From JBARDN01 sp963755705 (GTDB lineage Bacteria; Desulfobacterota; Binatia; Binatales; Binataceae), in NCBI GenBank assembly GCA_963755705.1, contig CAVWKW010000001.1:310001-374000 (forward strand): 64,000 bases of DNA, written 5' to 3'. Made by a program: the position numbers and the translations under genes. Every line of letters starts with the position of its first letter. The first letter of the stretch is position 1. Of this stretch, positions 17,041-26,329 are shown in pieces. The notes below the pieces were generated by a model. It worked only from the letters and a program-made list of their open reading frames with translations, did no database searches and was not told the origin of the DNA.

Positions 17041-18489
17041 ATGGCTGCCGGCGAAGAAATCTGTGCGATGGACGCGGTGCAGCTCGCGGACGCGATCCGC
17101 GCGCGCACTCTCTCGCCGGTCGAGGTTATCGACGCGATCCTCGAGCGGATGAATCGCGTCGAGCCGCATCTGCATGCCTTCTGCACGCCGACTCCCGAAC
17201 TCGCGCGCACCGAAGCGAAACGAATCGAGGCGGAGATCCTGGCGGGTCGCGATTCCGGGCCACTGTCGGGAGTTCCAGTAAGCATCAAGGATCTCATTTT
17301 CACGCGCGGGATTCGCACGACCTCCGGTTCAGTCGCATATCGCGATTTCGTTCCCGATGAAGATGACATCGCGGTCGAGCGCCTGCGCGCTGCTGGCACG
17401 ATCATTATCGGCAAGACCAACACCGCGGAATTCGGCTACAGCGCGACCGGGCATAATCCGCTCTTCGAGACCACGCGCAATCCGTGGAACCTGGCAATGA
17501 CTTCTGGCGGCTCGAGCGCGGGCGCGGGCGCGGCCGTCGCCGCTGGAGTCGGGCCGCTCGCGCTCGGCAGCGACGGCGGCGGCTCGGTGCGGATTCCGGC
17601 GTCCTTCTGCGGACTCTACGGCATCAAGCCGTCGTTCGGCCGCATCCCGCTCTATCCAGGTTCGCGCGACCAGCGCTATCCGGGTGCGTCCGGATGGGAA
17701 TCGATTGAGTGCTACGGTCCGCTGACGCGCACCGTCGCCGATGCGGCGCTGATGCTGTCGGCGATCATCGGACCAGACCCGCGCGATCGGCAGAGCCGTC
17801 CCAGCCAGGGTATCGACTGGCTCGGATGCGCTCGCGCCGGAGACCTGCGCGGTATGCGCGTTGCCTACAGTGCGGACTGGGGTTACGCCGCAGTTGATCC
17901 TGAAGTCGCGCAAATCGCGCGCGCCGCGGCGCGCGTCTTCGAGCGCGATCTTGGATGCGTGGTCGAGGAGGCCAATCCCGGATGGACCGATCCGGCGATA
18001 GTGTTTGCCGCGACGATGATCGCCGAGACCGATCTGCGCGGAATGCGCAAAATGATCGCCGAGCACGGCGCGCAGATGTCCTCGCACATGGTGGACTTGA
18101 TCATGCGCCCGTGGAGCGCCGAGGAATTGACCGATGCGAACATCGGACGCAAAGCGCTCGCCAACCACATGGCGCGCTTCATGGCGAAATTCGATCTGCT
18201 GCTGACGCCGACGACATGCGTGCCGCCGTTTCCGATTCTGATGCAGGGGCCCGACAAGATCGCCGGGCGTTACGTCCGGCCTGAGAGTTTCCTTGCGTTC
18301 ACGATCATCGCAAATCTGACGGGACAACCCGCCGCGACTGTGCCCGCGGGGTTCACAAAGGATGGATTGCCGGTCGGTTTGCAGATCATCGGACGGCATC
18401 TGGATGACCCGATGGTGCTCCGGGCGTCTGCCGCGTTCGAGGCGGCACGACCGTGGGCGGATCGATGGCCGCTCCTGGCGCGGGTGTAA
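17041..18489 (+). CDS. Amidase (amidase-signature family)
   Basis: A 482-residue amidase. The triad is K83 in VPVSIKDLIF, cis-Ser S158 in MTSGGSSAGAG and nucleophile S182 in GSDGGGSVRIP, with exactly the same residue numbers as the amidase at 4743. It ends PVGLQIIGRHLDDPMVLRASAAFE, typical of the family. An upstream in-frame ATG at 16969 would overlap the previous gene; the ATG at 17041, 4 bp after that gene's stop, fits the family start and is preferred. It is co-transcribed with the amidohydrolase and convergent with the sulfatase, whose stop is only 2 bp away. Confidence 0.92.
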   Translation: MAAGEEICAMDAVQLADAIRARTLSPVEVIDAILERMNRVEPHLHAFCTPTPELARTEAKRIEAEILAGRDSGPLSGVPVSIKDLIFTRGIRTTSGSVAYRDFVPDEDDIAVERLRAAGTIIIGKTNTAEFGYSATGHNPLFETTRNPWNLAMTSGGSSAGAGAAVAAGVGPLALGSDGGGSVRIPASFCGLYGIKPSFGRIPLYPGSRDQRYPGASGWESIECYGPLTRTVADAALMLSAIIGPDPRDRQSRPSQGIDWLGCARAGDLRGMRVAYSADWGYAAVDPEVAQIARAAARVFERDLGCVVEEANPGWTDPAIVFAATMIAETDLRGMRKMIAEHGAQMSSHMVDLIMRPWSAEELTDANIGRKALANHMARFMAKFDLLLTPTTCVPPFPILMQGPDKIAGRYVRPESFLAFTIIANLTGQPAATVPAGFTKDGLPVGLQIIGRHLDDPMVLRASAAFEAARPWADRWPLLARV

Positions 18490-18491
18490 GG

Positions 18492-19874
18492 TTAGTCGCG
18501 AATGGTGCGGCGCTCCTGCTCGACCTCCTCGAACCATCGCGCAAGCGAATCGCTCATCCGCGCTACGCGCGCCGGATCAGTCGCCGCGAGATCGTTGCGT
18601 TCCATCGGATCGTTTTCGATATCGAATAATTGCGCCGGCGGTGCAGCGCCTCGCTTACGCTCGGGAATTGGCGAGCGATCGATCTCTGTGAAACTATCGG
18701 GCTCGTATTTCGCGCGGACATCGGAACGAAAATCTTCGGACGTGATCGACATCAACTCGCGGATCGCGGGGCGCACCAGCTTCCACTTGCCGTCACGCAT
18801 AGCGGCGTTGCATTCGCCATCGGGCTCGTAGCGATTCCACTGCCAGAAGCGCTCCTCCGGCAGCTTGCCACGCTCGCCCGCAAGCAGAGGCAGTACATTC
18901 ACGCCGTCGAGCTTCAAGTTGCGCGGAGGCTCGGCTTCCGCCGCGGCGAGAAGTGTCGGCATCCAGTCCGTGAAGTGAAACATCGCGTCGAGCGTGCGGC
19001 CGCCCGTAATTCCCGTCGGCCATCGCAGCACCATCGGCAGCCGGATTCCGCCTTCATAGACATAAAGCTTCGAGCCCGCGAAGCCGCAATTGAAACGGTC
19101 CGTGCAATTGTCGCCCTTGCCGCCGAACTGCGGACCGTTGTCGCTGGTGAACATCACCAGCGTGTTGTTCGCGAGCCCGAGCGAGTCGAGCTCCTCGAGC
19201 ACGCGCGCGACTCCGCGATCCATTGCATGCAGCATCGCGTAGATCGCGCTGACGGCGGTCGTGAATTTTCCGGTGTCGATAAACGGCCGCAGCTCCGCCT
19301 CGGGCGCCTCGAACGGGAAGTGCGGCGCGTTGTACGCGAGATGGAGAAAAAACTTCTCGCGGCGATGCCGCCGCAAAAACGCGACCGCCTCTTCGGTGAA
19401 GACATCGGTCAGGTAACGGCCGTCAGAGCCGCTCGTGGAGCCATTGCGGTCGATTTGCCATTGCCAGTACGGATGCCATCCGCCGGAAAATCCGGCGAAC
19501 TCGCCGAAGCCGCGGCGATTCGGATGATAACGCGCATCGAACGCGCCGTTGTGCCATTTGCCGACCAACCCGGTGACGTATCCTGCTTGCGCCAGAAAAT
19601 CCGCGACGGTGCGCTCGCGCAGCGCCAGCCGATCCAGTCCGCGAGTCTCGAGCGTGTCGAGCACGCCGGTGCGATGCGGATAGCGGCCGGTCATCAGCGA
19701 TGCGCGCGCCGGCGCGCACACTGGCGAGGCGGAGTAATGCTGGGTCAGGCACAGTCCCTCGCGCACAAGCTGATCGAGCGTGGGCGTGTGCGAAGCATTG
19801 CCGTTGAAGCACGAGAAATCGCCGTAGCCCATGTCGTCGGCGACGATCAGAACAATATTCGGCCGCTCGCTCAT
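18492..19874 (-). CDS. Sulfatase (arylsulfatase-like, type I)
   Basis: A hydrolase of about 460 residues for sulfate esters. NIVLIVADDMGYGDFSCFNG carries the calcium-binding DD pair, and SPVCAPARASLMTGRYPHRTG is the sulfatase signature. The cysteine of C-A-P-A-R must be turned into formylglycine, so the host needs a formylglycine-generating enzyme or anaerobic maturase; none is in this window. HLAYNAPHFPFEAP and TSDNGPQFGGKGDNC supply further active-site residues. No signal peptide is visible, so it is probably cytoplasmic. The ATG at 19874 follows a GTG at 19883 in the same frame; neither has a strong ribosome-binding site. Confidence 0.92.
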   Translation of the reverse strand: MSERPNIVLIVADDMGYGDFSCFNGNASHTPTLDQLVREGLCLTQHYSASPVCAPARASLMTGRYPHRTGVLDTLETRGLDRLALRERTVADFLAQAGYVTGLVGKWHNGAFDARYHPNRRGFGEFAGFSGGWHPYWQWQIDRNGSTSGSDGRYLTDVFTEEAVAFLRRHRREKFFLHLAYNAPHFPFEAPEAELRPFIDTGKFTTAVSAIYAMLHAMDRGVARVLEELDSLGLANNTLVMFTSDNGPQFGGKGDNCTDRFNCGFAGSKLYVYEGGIRLPMVLRWPTGITGGRTLDAMFHFTDWMPTLLAAAEAEPPRNLKLDGVNVLPLLAGERGKLPEERFWQWNRYEPDGECNAAMRDGKWKLVRPAIRELMSITSEDFRSDVRAKYEPDSFTEIDRSPIPERKRGAAPPAQLFDIENDPMERNDLAATDPARVARMSDSLARWFEEVEQERRTIRD

Positions 19875-19924
19875 CGTTGTCACAGAATCATGAGATCACA
19901 TCGAGCGCGCGAATCAAATCGCGA

Positions 19925-21241
19925 TCACAGTCCAAGCTCCTCGAGCTTCTCAGGAAACTTGCTTGCCAGCTCGTGCGGATAGCCGGTCTTCAGCATCTCG
20001 AGCGCATGCGCAAACGCATCTGTGCTCGGATTCGAAGCGGGAAGAATACTGGTAAGAATCGGGAGTTGAGGATCGGGCGCCGGGTTGGGCGCATCGGGAT
20101 CGTCGGTGCGAGCGGCCGTCAGATCGAACGCGTCAGCCAGATTGTTGACGCCTCTAGCGTCCACCTCGCGCGAATAGCTGCCGGTGCCAAACTTTCTGCC
20201 GAGGAACTTCAGAATCGAAGTGTGATCGAGATTCTGATCGTAAACCGATCCGGCCGAAACGAATGGCGACACGATAATTCCCGGCACGCGAACTCCGGAG
20301 CTTTGAAACGCGGACCATCGATCATCGAATACGCTGGTCTCGAGTTCGAGCGGCTGCTCGTGGTCCCAGAAACCGCCATGCTCGTCGTAGGTGATGATCA
20401 ACGCGGAATTGCGCCATCGCTTGCTGTTAAGCATCGTGGTGTAAACGTCGTGCACGAGTTGCTGGCCGCCATACACCGACGAGATCGAATGATCGTCAGT
20501 GCCGTGGCCCTGATTGTTGGGCGAGTCGTTGTAGGTCGGCTCGATGAAGATCACCTGCGGCGCGGTCACGTCGGCCTCGAGCTTCCAATCCACCGCGAAG
20601 CGATCGAAACGCCGGAAGCTCTCGCCGGCCGCTATCTCCGGAATCCATCGCGGCATCATCGTGAAGAACGGGAACAGTCCCTGATGATAAACGCGCCATC
20701 GCACGCCGTGCGCGGTCAGCCATTCGTACACCAGGTGTTGATCGGGCAGGATCGTTTGATTCTTGTCGATCAGAGTGTAGCCGCTCATCGCCATCAGGCG
20801 ATTGGGCTGCGTCCCCGCCGGCAACGGCGAAAACCAGCGGTCGCACACGCGGTAGTTACGCGCAAGAAAGTTGTAAATCGGAACCTGGCCGGGCGTCTGG
20901 TAATACATGACGTCCCGCTCGGCGGCGCTGTCCGCGAATCCGTTGAGCGGATAGATTCCCGCGCTGGGTCCTCCGAGCTGCAACGCGACATTTACCCGCT
21001 CGTGCGGAGGATCGGCGATTTGCGCATGAGTCATCGGAGCCGGCTGGACCATCGTGGTCTTCAGCGGATTCGCCACCTTCGCCAGCCATGCCGGATCGTT
21101 CTTCAGTCCGAGGATTGTGCTTTGCGACTTATAACCGTCGCCGTATCCGGGCAAGCTCAGATAGCCCAGCATGTGGTCGAACGAGCGGTTTTCCATCATC
21201 AGGATAACAATCGTATCGATAAGTCCAAGATCCGTGGCCAT
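19925..21241 (-). CDS. Phosphoesterase family protein (phospholipase C/AcpA-like)
   Basis: A 438-residue member of the family that holds bacterial non-haemolytic phospholipase C and acid phosphatase AcpA. The N-terminus reads IDTIVILMMENRSFDHMLGY, the family signature whose E and N help bind the metal and substrate phosphate. A later block has LIITYDEHGGFWDHE with the conserved D-E-H-G-G-F-x-D-H motif. No signal peptide is apparent, unlike many relatives. It lies between the sulfatase and the ABC-F gene on the same strand, so the sulfatase and phosphoesterase may be co-expressed for scavenging sulfate and phosphate esters. Confidence 0.9.
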   Translation of the reverse strand: MATDLGLIDTIVILMMENRSFDHMLGYLSLPGYGDGYKSQSTILGLKNDPAWLAKVANPLKTTMVQPAPMTHAQIADPPHERVNVALQLGGPSAGIYPLNGFADSAAERDVMYYQTPGQVPIYNFLARNYRVCDRWFSPLPAGTQPNRLMAMSGYTLIDKNQTILPDQHLVYEWLTAHGVRWRVYHQGLFPFFTMMPRWIPEIAAGESFRRFDRFAVDWKLEADVTAPQVIFIEPTYNDSPNNQGHGTDDHSISSVYGGQQLVHDVYTTMLNSKRWRNSALIITYDEHGGFWDHEQPLELETSVFDDRWSAFQSSGVRVPGIIVSPFVSAGSVYDQNLDHTSILKFLGRKFGTGSYSREVDARGVNNLADAFDLTAARTDDPDAPNPAPDPQLPILTSILPASNPSTDAFAHALEMLKTGYPHELASKFPEKLEELGL

Positions 21242-21307
21242 CGCAACTACCTCCGAGGCGCAAGATGCGACCGATGGTAGATGCGCGGCCGAGTCGTCGC
21301 AATTCAG

Positions 21308-22840
21308 CTACCGCTCTGCGCCGATGCGCGCGTTCGACACGACCCCGATCCGGCCGTGGTCGATCCTCCACTGCTCGTGAGTTGTGCGCTCCGCGAGTGG
21401 ATCGTCGTGCGTGACGATCAACAACGCGCCCGGATACGCCGCGAGTGCTTCTTCGAGCCGCTCGATCGCGGGCATGTCGAGATGATTGGTCGGCTCATCA
21501 AGGACGCACGCCCATACTTGCCTGCCGAGTCCGTACGCGAGCGCGAGTTTGCGCGCCTCTCCAGGCGAAGGCGATTGCGAGCCGAGAACCCGCTCGGGAT
21601 CTACGCCGAGCGCCGCCGCGAGCGTCAGCACCCGCGCGCGATCGCCGGCGCCCAACTCGCGCACCGCCGCGAGCATCGCAATGCCGTCGGCCTCGCTCAG
21701 TTCCTGCGGCAGGAACATCACGCGCTCGCGCGGCAGCCGCGCCGCACGCAGCATCGCGCCGAGCAGAGTGGTCTTGCCGGCGCCGTTGGGCCCCGCGACA
21801 CGAATTTTGCTCTCGCGTCCGACGATCAGGTGAACTCCTTCGAGCACGCGCTTCGAGCCGGCCATGATTTCGCTTTCGTCAAGCGCGAAGACGCGGTGCA
21901 TCGGCGCGGGAACGTAATCCACAAACAGCGCGCGGCCCTTGTCTTTGCGGAACTCGAACTCGCCCAGGCGCTCCTCGACCCGATCGACGCCGCGGCGGAG
22001 ATTTCCGGCATCGCGCGAAAGGCGCGCCGACGCCATCTCGGATTTCCCTTTCGCCATCATGCTGGTTGCGTCGTGGTCGCCTGGTCCGCGCATCCTCTTG
22101 CCCGCGCCCGCGCTCCAGTCGGCCGCGGCGGACTGCGCGATTCGCCGCTTGTCCGCAAGCCGGCGCTTAAGCTTGTCACGCTCGTGCTTGAGCCGTTCGA
22201 ACGACGCATGATACTCGCGCTGCTCGGCCTCCCATCCGCGCTTGGCGTCGCCGTATGCTCCGCGCCAGATTCGCGCCGACCCGTCATGCACGCGCACTGT
22301 GTGTGCCGTCAGATGCTCGAGCATCGCGCGGTCGTGCGAGACGACGATCCCGATTCCGCGAAAGCGGCCGAGCGCTTCAAGGAGCAGGCCGCGCGCGTCG
22401 GCGTCCAGATGGTCGGTCGGCTCGTCGAGGATCAGCACCGCGGGCTCCGAGGCAAGCGCCGCGCCGACTTGCCAGCGCTTGCGCTCACCAGGCGAAAGGG
22501 TTGGCCACCGTTCGAGAGTGTCAGGCTCGAGCGCGAGCTCGCCATGGAGGCGTCGAGCGACGCCGTCCTCAGCGTGGGCGAACGCCGCGATCGCGGGCGA
22601 GATCTTAAGCGCGGTCTGCGCGCACACGCGCATCGATTTCGACGCCGACGGCGGATCGATTTGCACATGGCCGCGCGCGGGCTCGAGCTCGCCGGAGATC
22701 AAACGGATGAGCGTGGTTTTGCCGGCGCCGTTGGGACCGACCACGCCGGTCCATCCGGGCGCGAGCTGCATACTCACATCGCGAAGGATCGGAATCGAAT
22801 CTGAATACGAAAAGGAAACTTCAGCCAAACGCACGAACAT
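21308..22840 (-). CDS. ABC-F family ATPase (duplicated ATP-binding cassette)
   Basis: A 510-residue soluble protein of two ABC domains and no membrane segment. Domain 1 has Walker A GPNGAGKTTLIRL, signature LSPGERKRWQVG and Walker B LILDEPTDHLD; domain 2 has GPNGAGKTTLLGA, PSPGEARKLALA and CVLDEPTNHLD. A charged linker of about residues 225-315 joins them. ABC-F proteins act on the ribosome, either as translation factors (EttA, Uup) or as antibiotic-resistance target protectors. The second signature starts PSPGE instead of LSGGE, and the linker is rather divergent, so it is not a close EttA. Substrate or drug unknown. Confidence 0.92.
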   Translation of the reverse strand: MFVRLAEVSFSYSDSIPILRDVSMQLAPGWTGVVGPNGAGKTTLIRLISGELEPARGHVQIDPPSASKSMRVCAQTALKISPAIAAFAHAEDGVARRLHGELALEPDTLERWPTLSPGERKRWQVGAALASEPAVLILDEPTDHLDADARGLLLEALGRFRGIGIVVSHDRAMLEHLTAHTVRVHDGSARIWRGAYGDAKRGWEAEQREYHASFERLKHERDKLKRRLADKRRIAQSAAADWSAGAGKRMRGPGDHDATSMMAKGKSEMASARLSRDAGNLRRGVDRVEERLGEFEFRKDKGRALFVDYVPAPMHRVFALDESEIMAGSKRVLEGVHLIVGRESKIRVAGPNGAGKTTLLGAMLRAARLPRERVMFLPQELSEADGIAMLAAVRELGAGDRARVLTLAAALGVDPERVLGSQSPSPGEARKLALAYGLGRQVWACVLDEPTNHLDMPAIERLEEALAAYPGALLIVTHDDPLAERTTHEQWRIDHGRIGVVSNARIGAER

Positions 22841-23020
22841 GGTAACTGCTCCATTGTTTTACGCGCGCGGGCGAAAAGATCGCGCCGCTCGCGCAAGGGT
22901 TGTCGTCCGGACGACAATGGAATTCAGTTACTTCCGCACACCTTTGGCCTCTTGGGGTTGGATAATCAGAATCTAACGCCGCCCGCCGAGCGATGCAATC
23001 AAAAGGTGAATCCCTTTGTG

Positions 23021-23080
23021 CATTCCCTCGCCCTCCAAGAGAGGGTGCCGCGAAGCGGCGGGTGACGGTGCTGCTCTGCC
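23021..23080. repeat. Half copy of a palindromic intergenic element
   Basis: CATTCCCTCGCCCTCCAAGA leads to GAGGGTGCCGCGAAGCGGCG and ends GGTGCTGCTCTGCC. This matches the right half of the element at 33089-33212 in order and spacing (CCTTCTCC, GGAGAAGG, then GGTGCTGCTCTGCC). It lies in the 293-bp spacer between pstA and the ABC-F gene. The inner hairpins are CCCTC/GAGGG and GCCGC/GCGGC. Confidence 0.65.
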
Positions 23081-23133
23081 CGCGCATGATAGGCGGCCAG
23101 GCGCGGGAATGGGAAACGTGGATGGCAGACAGA

Positions 23134-23973
23134 TCAGCGGAAGCGCGGCTTCAATACGACGCGCGCGCCGAGGTTCATGACGAAGACGATAACGATCAGC
23201 AGCAACGCTCCTCCCCACGCCTGTTCGTGCCACGACTTGTATGGAGAGATCGCATAGGTGAAGACCTGCAGCGACAGTTCCGCCATCGGATTGTTTGGGT
23301 TCAACTCCCAAAATTGGCTGCCGAACGCGGTAAAAAGGAGCGGCGCGGTCTCGCCCGTGACTCTGGCGATAGCCAGTACGATTCCGGTGATGATTCCGGA
23401 ACGGGCGGACGGGAGAATCACGTGAATGATCGCATGATGCCGTGACACTCCGAGTGCGAGCGCGGCCTCGTAGAGTTCGTGCGAGACGCCTTTGATCGCG
23501 GATTCGGTGGTGGTGATGATAACCGGCAGCATCAGGATCGCGAAGGCAAAGGAAGCCGAAAAGGCGGAAAAATGTTTAAGCGGCGCCACCAGTATCGTGT
23601 ACGCGAACAGTCCAATCGCGATACTTGGAATTCCCGACAGAACGTCCGAAAGAAAGCGCACCGCCGCCGCGAACATCCCGCGTCCGAAATAGGTCAGATA
23701 AAGACCGGTCAGCGTGCCGATTGGAATAGCCATTACGGCCGCGAGCCCCACGATAATCGCGCTGCCCACGAGTCCATTACCCACTCCGCCGCCGGGTACT
23801 CCCACCGGATGCGGCAGCTCAGTGAGAAAACTCAGAGAGATGGAACCGATACCCTCCCGGATGACGTAACCGAGAATCAGCAGCAGGATAATCGCGACGC
23901 CCCCGGCGCAGAAAGCGGACGCGAAAATACCCAATGCGCTGCGCGGATGACGTAACGTAACTGGAATTTCCAC
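23134..23973 (-). CDS. pstA: Phosphate ABC transporter permease PstA
   Basis: A 279-residue inner-membrane permease with six hydrophobic segments. The EAA-like cytoplasmic loop that contacts the ATPase reads ALALGVSRHHAIIHVILPSARSGIITG. SGIPSIAIGLFAYTI and ARVTGETAPLLFTAFG are typical of PstA. With PstC it forms the channel of the high-affinity phosphate importer. It begins with GTG at 23973, directly against the TAG stop of pstC (23974-23976), so the two are tightly coupled. pstB, which normally follows, is absent. Confidence 0.95.
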   Translation of the reverse strand: MEIPVTLRHPRSALGIFASAFCAGGVAIILLLILGYVIREGIGSISLSFLTELPHPVGVPGGGVGNGLVGSAIIVGLAAVMAIPIGTLTGLYLTYFGRGMFAAAVRFLSDVLSGIPSIAIGLFAYTILVAPLKHFSAFSASFAFAILMLPVIITTTESAIKGVSHELYEAALALGVSRHHAIIHVILPSARSGIITGIVLAIARVTGETAPLLFTAFGSQFWELNPNNPMAELSLQVFTYAISPYKSWHEQAWGGALLLIVIVFVMNLGARVVLKPRFR

Positions 23974-25014
23974 CTAGCTCTCCATCGGCCGGAAGATCGT
24001 CCAGAGCAGGACTCGCGCAAGCGCATTTACGATTACGCTGATGATAAAAAGAAGCAGACCAAGCTCGATCAGCGCGCTCAGATAGACCTGGGTAGTTGCC
24101 TCGGTAAACTCATTGGCTATAACGCTCGATATGCTATATCCTGGAGCGAATAGAGAGGCTGCAATTGCGGGCCGATTGCCTATAACCATCGTGGTGGCGA
24201 TAGTCTCTCCGAGCGCACGGCCGAGCGCCAGGATACATGCCCCGAACACACCCGCGCGCGAACCGGGCAGCACCACCATCTGGAAACTCTGCCAGCGCGT
24301 GGCGCCGAGCGCCCAAATTGCCTCGCGCTGGGTTTGCGGAATGGCGGCCATCACGTCGCGCGAAATAGCGGTGACGGTTGGCACGATCATAATAGCCAGA
24401 AGAACTCCGGCGGTGAGCATTCCGACGCCATAGATGGTTCCGGAAAAAATAGGCAGAAAGCCCAGGTAATGCTGCAGGAACGGTTCGACGTAATCCCGCA
24501 TGATCGGCGCGAGAATAAACAATCCCCATAGCCCGTAGACCACGCTCGGAACTGCCGCGAGCAGCTCGATCACGAAGCTCAGCGGACCCGACAGGCGCAA
24601 GGGACAGAATTCCGCCAGAAACGCGCCCGCCAGCACGCCCACCACGCCCGCCAGGAGAATTGCTATCGCGGAGCTGACAACAGTTCCGTAGATGAACGGC
24701 AGCGCGCCGAATTGGTTAGTTACCGGATTCCATTCGCTGGTCCAGAGAAAGGAGAATCCAAACGTCGAAATTGAAAGTCGCGAACTCCATAAGAGCTCGA
24801 TGAAGAGTCCTACGACCAGAGCCAGAAAAGCGAAGGTTGCTCCGTAAACACACAAGTCGAAGCCGGTTCCGCGCGGCGCGCGTGGCAGCCGCAGACGGAC
24901 AGGTTCAGCCCGCGGCTCGATCATCGGCTTGAGCGCGGGATTGGCGGCGCTCAAGCCGGGTGCGAGAGCGAAGCCGAAATCTCTGCTGGTGTTGCGCTCG
25001 TTAGTATCCACCAT
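23974..25014 (-). CDS. pstC: Phosphate ABC transporter permease PstC
   Basis: A 346-residue inner-membrane permease. After a 50-residue proline/arginine-rich cytoplasmic leader there are six membrane segments. LLAAVPSVVYGLWGLFILAP and WALGATRWQSFQMVVLPGSRAGVFGA, followed by ALGRALGETIATTMVIGN, are PstC hallmarks and hold the ATPase-coupling loop. It partners PstA and receives phosphate from PstS. The 62-bp gap to pstS holds an imperfect inverted repeat (ACTTGT at 25042, ACAAGT at 25069), a usual place for a stem that lowers expression of the permeases relative to the binding protein. Confidence 0.95.
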   Translation of the reverse strand: MVDTNERNTSRDFGFALAPGLSAANPALKPMIEPRAEPVRLRLPRAPRGTGFDLCVYGATFAFLALVVGLFIELLWSSRLSISTFGFSFLWTSEWNPVTNQFGALPFIYGTVVSSAIAILLAGVVGVLAGAFLAEFCPLRLSGPLSFVIELLAAVPSVVYGLWGLFILAPIMRDYVEPFLQHYLGFLPIFSGTIYGVGMLTAGVLLAIMIVPTVTAISRDVMAAIPQTQREAIWALGATRWQSFQMVVLPGSRAGVFGACILALGRALGETIATTMVIGNRPAIAASLFAPGYSISSVIANEFTEATTQVYLSALIELGLLLFIISVIVNALARVLLWTIFRPMES

Positions 25015-25076
25015 TTAAATCTTTCCGGGAGTAGTTACTTCACTTGTGATGCCGTTGGCGCATGCCGGACAAGTAG

Positions 25077-26108
25077 CTACGACTGCATTTGCGAAATGAC
25101 CTTCAATGCTTGTTTCTGCACGTTATCGGGAAGCGGTACATAGTCAACCGATTTCGCCACTGACTGTCCTTTCGTGACCAACCATTCGAGCGTCTGCTTG
25201 ACCAGCGTCGCACGCGCGCTGTCTGAAGGCTTTTGGTAGAGCATGACCCACGAGTACCCGCTGATCGGATACGAATGGGCGCCGGACGCGTCAACGATCG
25301 AAAAATCCGTCGCACTTACATCCGGCTTGGTAGCCGCGGCGTCCGCGACAGTCTCGATTGATGGATACACGAACGTACCGGCCTTGTTTTCCACCTGGGC
25401 GTACGTCATTTCGTTTTCGAGCACGTATGCCAGCTCGATATATCCGATTGCGCCCGGAGTCTGGCGCACCTGTCCTGCGACGCCTTCGTTACCTTTGCCG
25501 CCGAGCCCGACCGGCCACTGCACGCTCTTGCCGGTTCCGACCTTTTGCTTCCATGCCGGAGATACGCTGCTTAGAAAATCCGTGAAGATATAAGTGGTGC
25601 CGGAACCGTCAGAACGATGGACCACGGTAATCGGCATATCAGGCAGCTTCATGCCCGGGTTCAGCCTGACGAGCACAGGATCGTTCCACTTGGTTACCCG
25701 GCCCAGAAAGATTTCGGCAATCAGTTGACGGGTCAGGCGAAGGCCTTTGCCGATCCCCGGCAGATTGTAACCCATCGCGGCTCCGCCCAAGGTGACCGGA
25801 ATTTGCAGCACGGGACCCTGCGCCAGCTTGAGTTCCTCCGCGTTCATCGGGACATCGGAGGCGCCAAAATCAACCGTCTTGGCGATGAACTGTTGAATGC
25901 CGCCGCCGCTGCCGATCGATTGGTAATTGACCGTGACGTCGGAACGCTGCTGGCTGTATTCATAAAATGCTTTCGAGAAGAACGGATAATCGAAGGTCGA
26001 ACCCGCGCCCGTGAGTTGCGTGGACGCGAACACCGCCGACGCGGCAAGCGTCAGCACGGCAACGGCTGCGAAGCCGATGACTCTGCGAGTGTGGGACGAA
26101 AGCGACAT
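25077..26108 (-). CDS. pstS: Phosphate-binding periplasmic protein PstS
   Basis: A 343-residue protein with a signal peptide (hydrophobic stretch about residues 10-28, cleavage after VFA). The mature start QLTGAGSTFDYPFFSKAF and the phosphate-binding loops QSIGSGGGIQQF, DFGASDVPM and VVHRSDGSGTTYIF identify it as PstS. It binds phosphate in the periplasm and delivers it to PstCA. It is the first gene of the leftward pst operon. A pair of TTAACA/GTAACA half-sites 11 bp apart lies upstream (26190-26208), which suggests PhoB control. Confidence 0.96.
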   Translation of the reverse strand: MSLSSHTRRVIGFAAVAVLTLAASAVFASTQLTGAGSTFDYPFFSKAFYEYSQQRSDVTVNYQSIGSGGGIQQFIAKTVDFGASDVPMNAEELKLAQGPVLQIPVTLGGAAMGYNLPGIGKGLRLTRQLIAEIFLGRVTKWNDPVLVRLNPGMKLPDMPITVVHRSDGSGTTYIFTDFLSSVSPAWKQKVGTGKSVQWPVGLGGKGNEGVAGQVRQTPGAIGYIELAYVLENEMTYAQVENKAGTFVYPSIETVADAAATKPDVSATDFSIVDASGAHSYPISGYSWVMLYQKPSDSARATLVKQTLEWLVTKGQSVAKSVDYVPLPDNVQKQALKVISQMQS

Positions 26109-26189
26109 CGATGCACCTCCAAGTGCAGAACGCGATTCGGATTTTCATCCCGAACTATAACAACCATACTTTATTGGCCGGGGCTGGTT

Positions 26190-26208
26190 CTGTTACGAGA
26201 GTGTTAAA
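26190..26208 (-). promoter_or_regulatory. Candidate Pho box upstream of pstS
   Basis: Read on the minus strand, TTAACA and GTAACA start exactly 11 bp apart (TTAACACTCTCGTAACA). Direct repeats of TGTCA/TGTAACA-like half-sites with an 11-bp period are what PhoB-type regulators bind. The site is about 85-100 bp upstream of the pstS ATG. The match to the E. coli consensus is only partial. Confidence 0.45.
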
Positions 26209-26329
26209 TCCGGGAACGCGACGCCGCAGAGCTTGAGGATAAGAGGGCGAATGAATTGCGAAGCGCGCGCTTTTTGTCTGAGGGAATTAGGTCGCCGCAG
26301 ACGGCAGCTAGAAGAGGCGTTCACACGCG

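Noticed and set aside
18630..22804. Long plus-strand frames of 450 to 507 residues over the sulfatase, phosphoesterase and ABC-F genes
   Set aside because: All three are shadows of clear minus-strand genes with complete catalytic motifs, and none has a recognisable domain.
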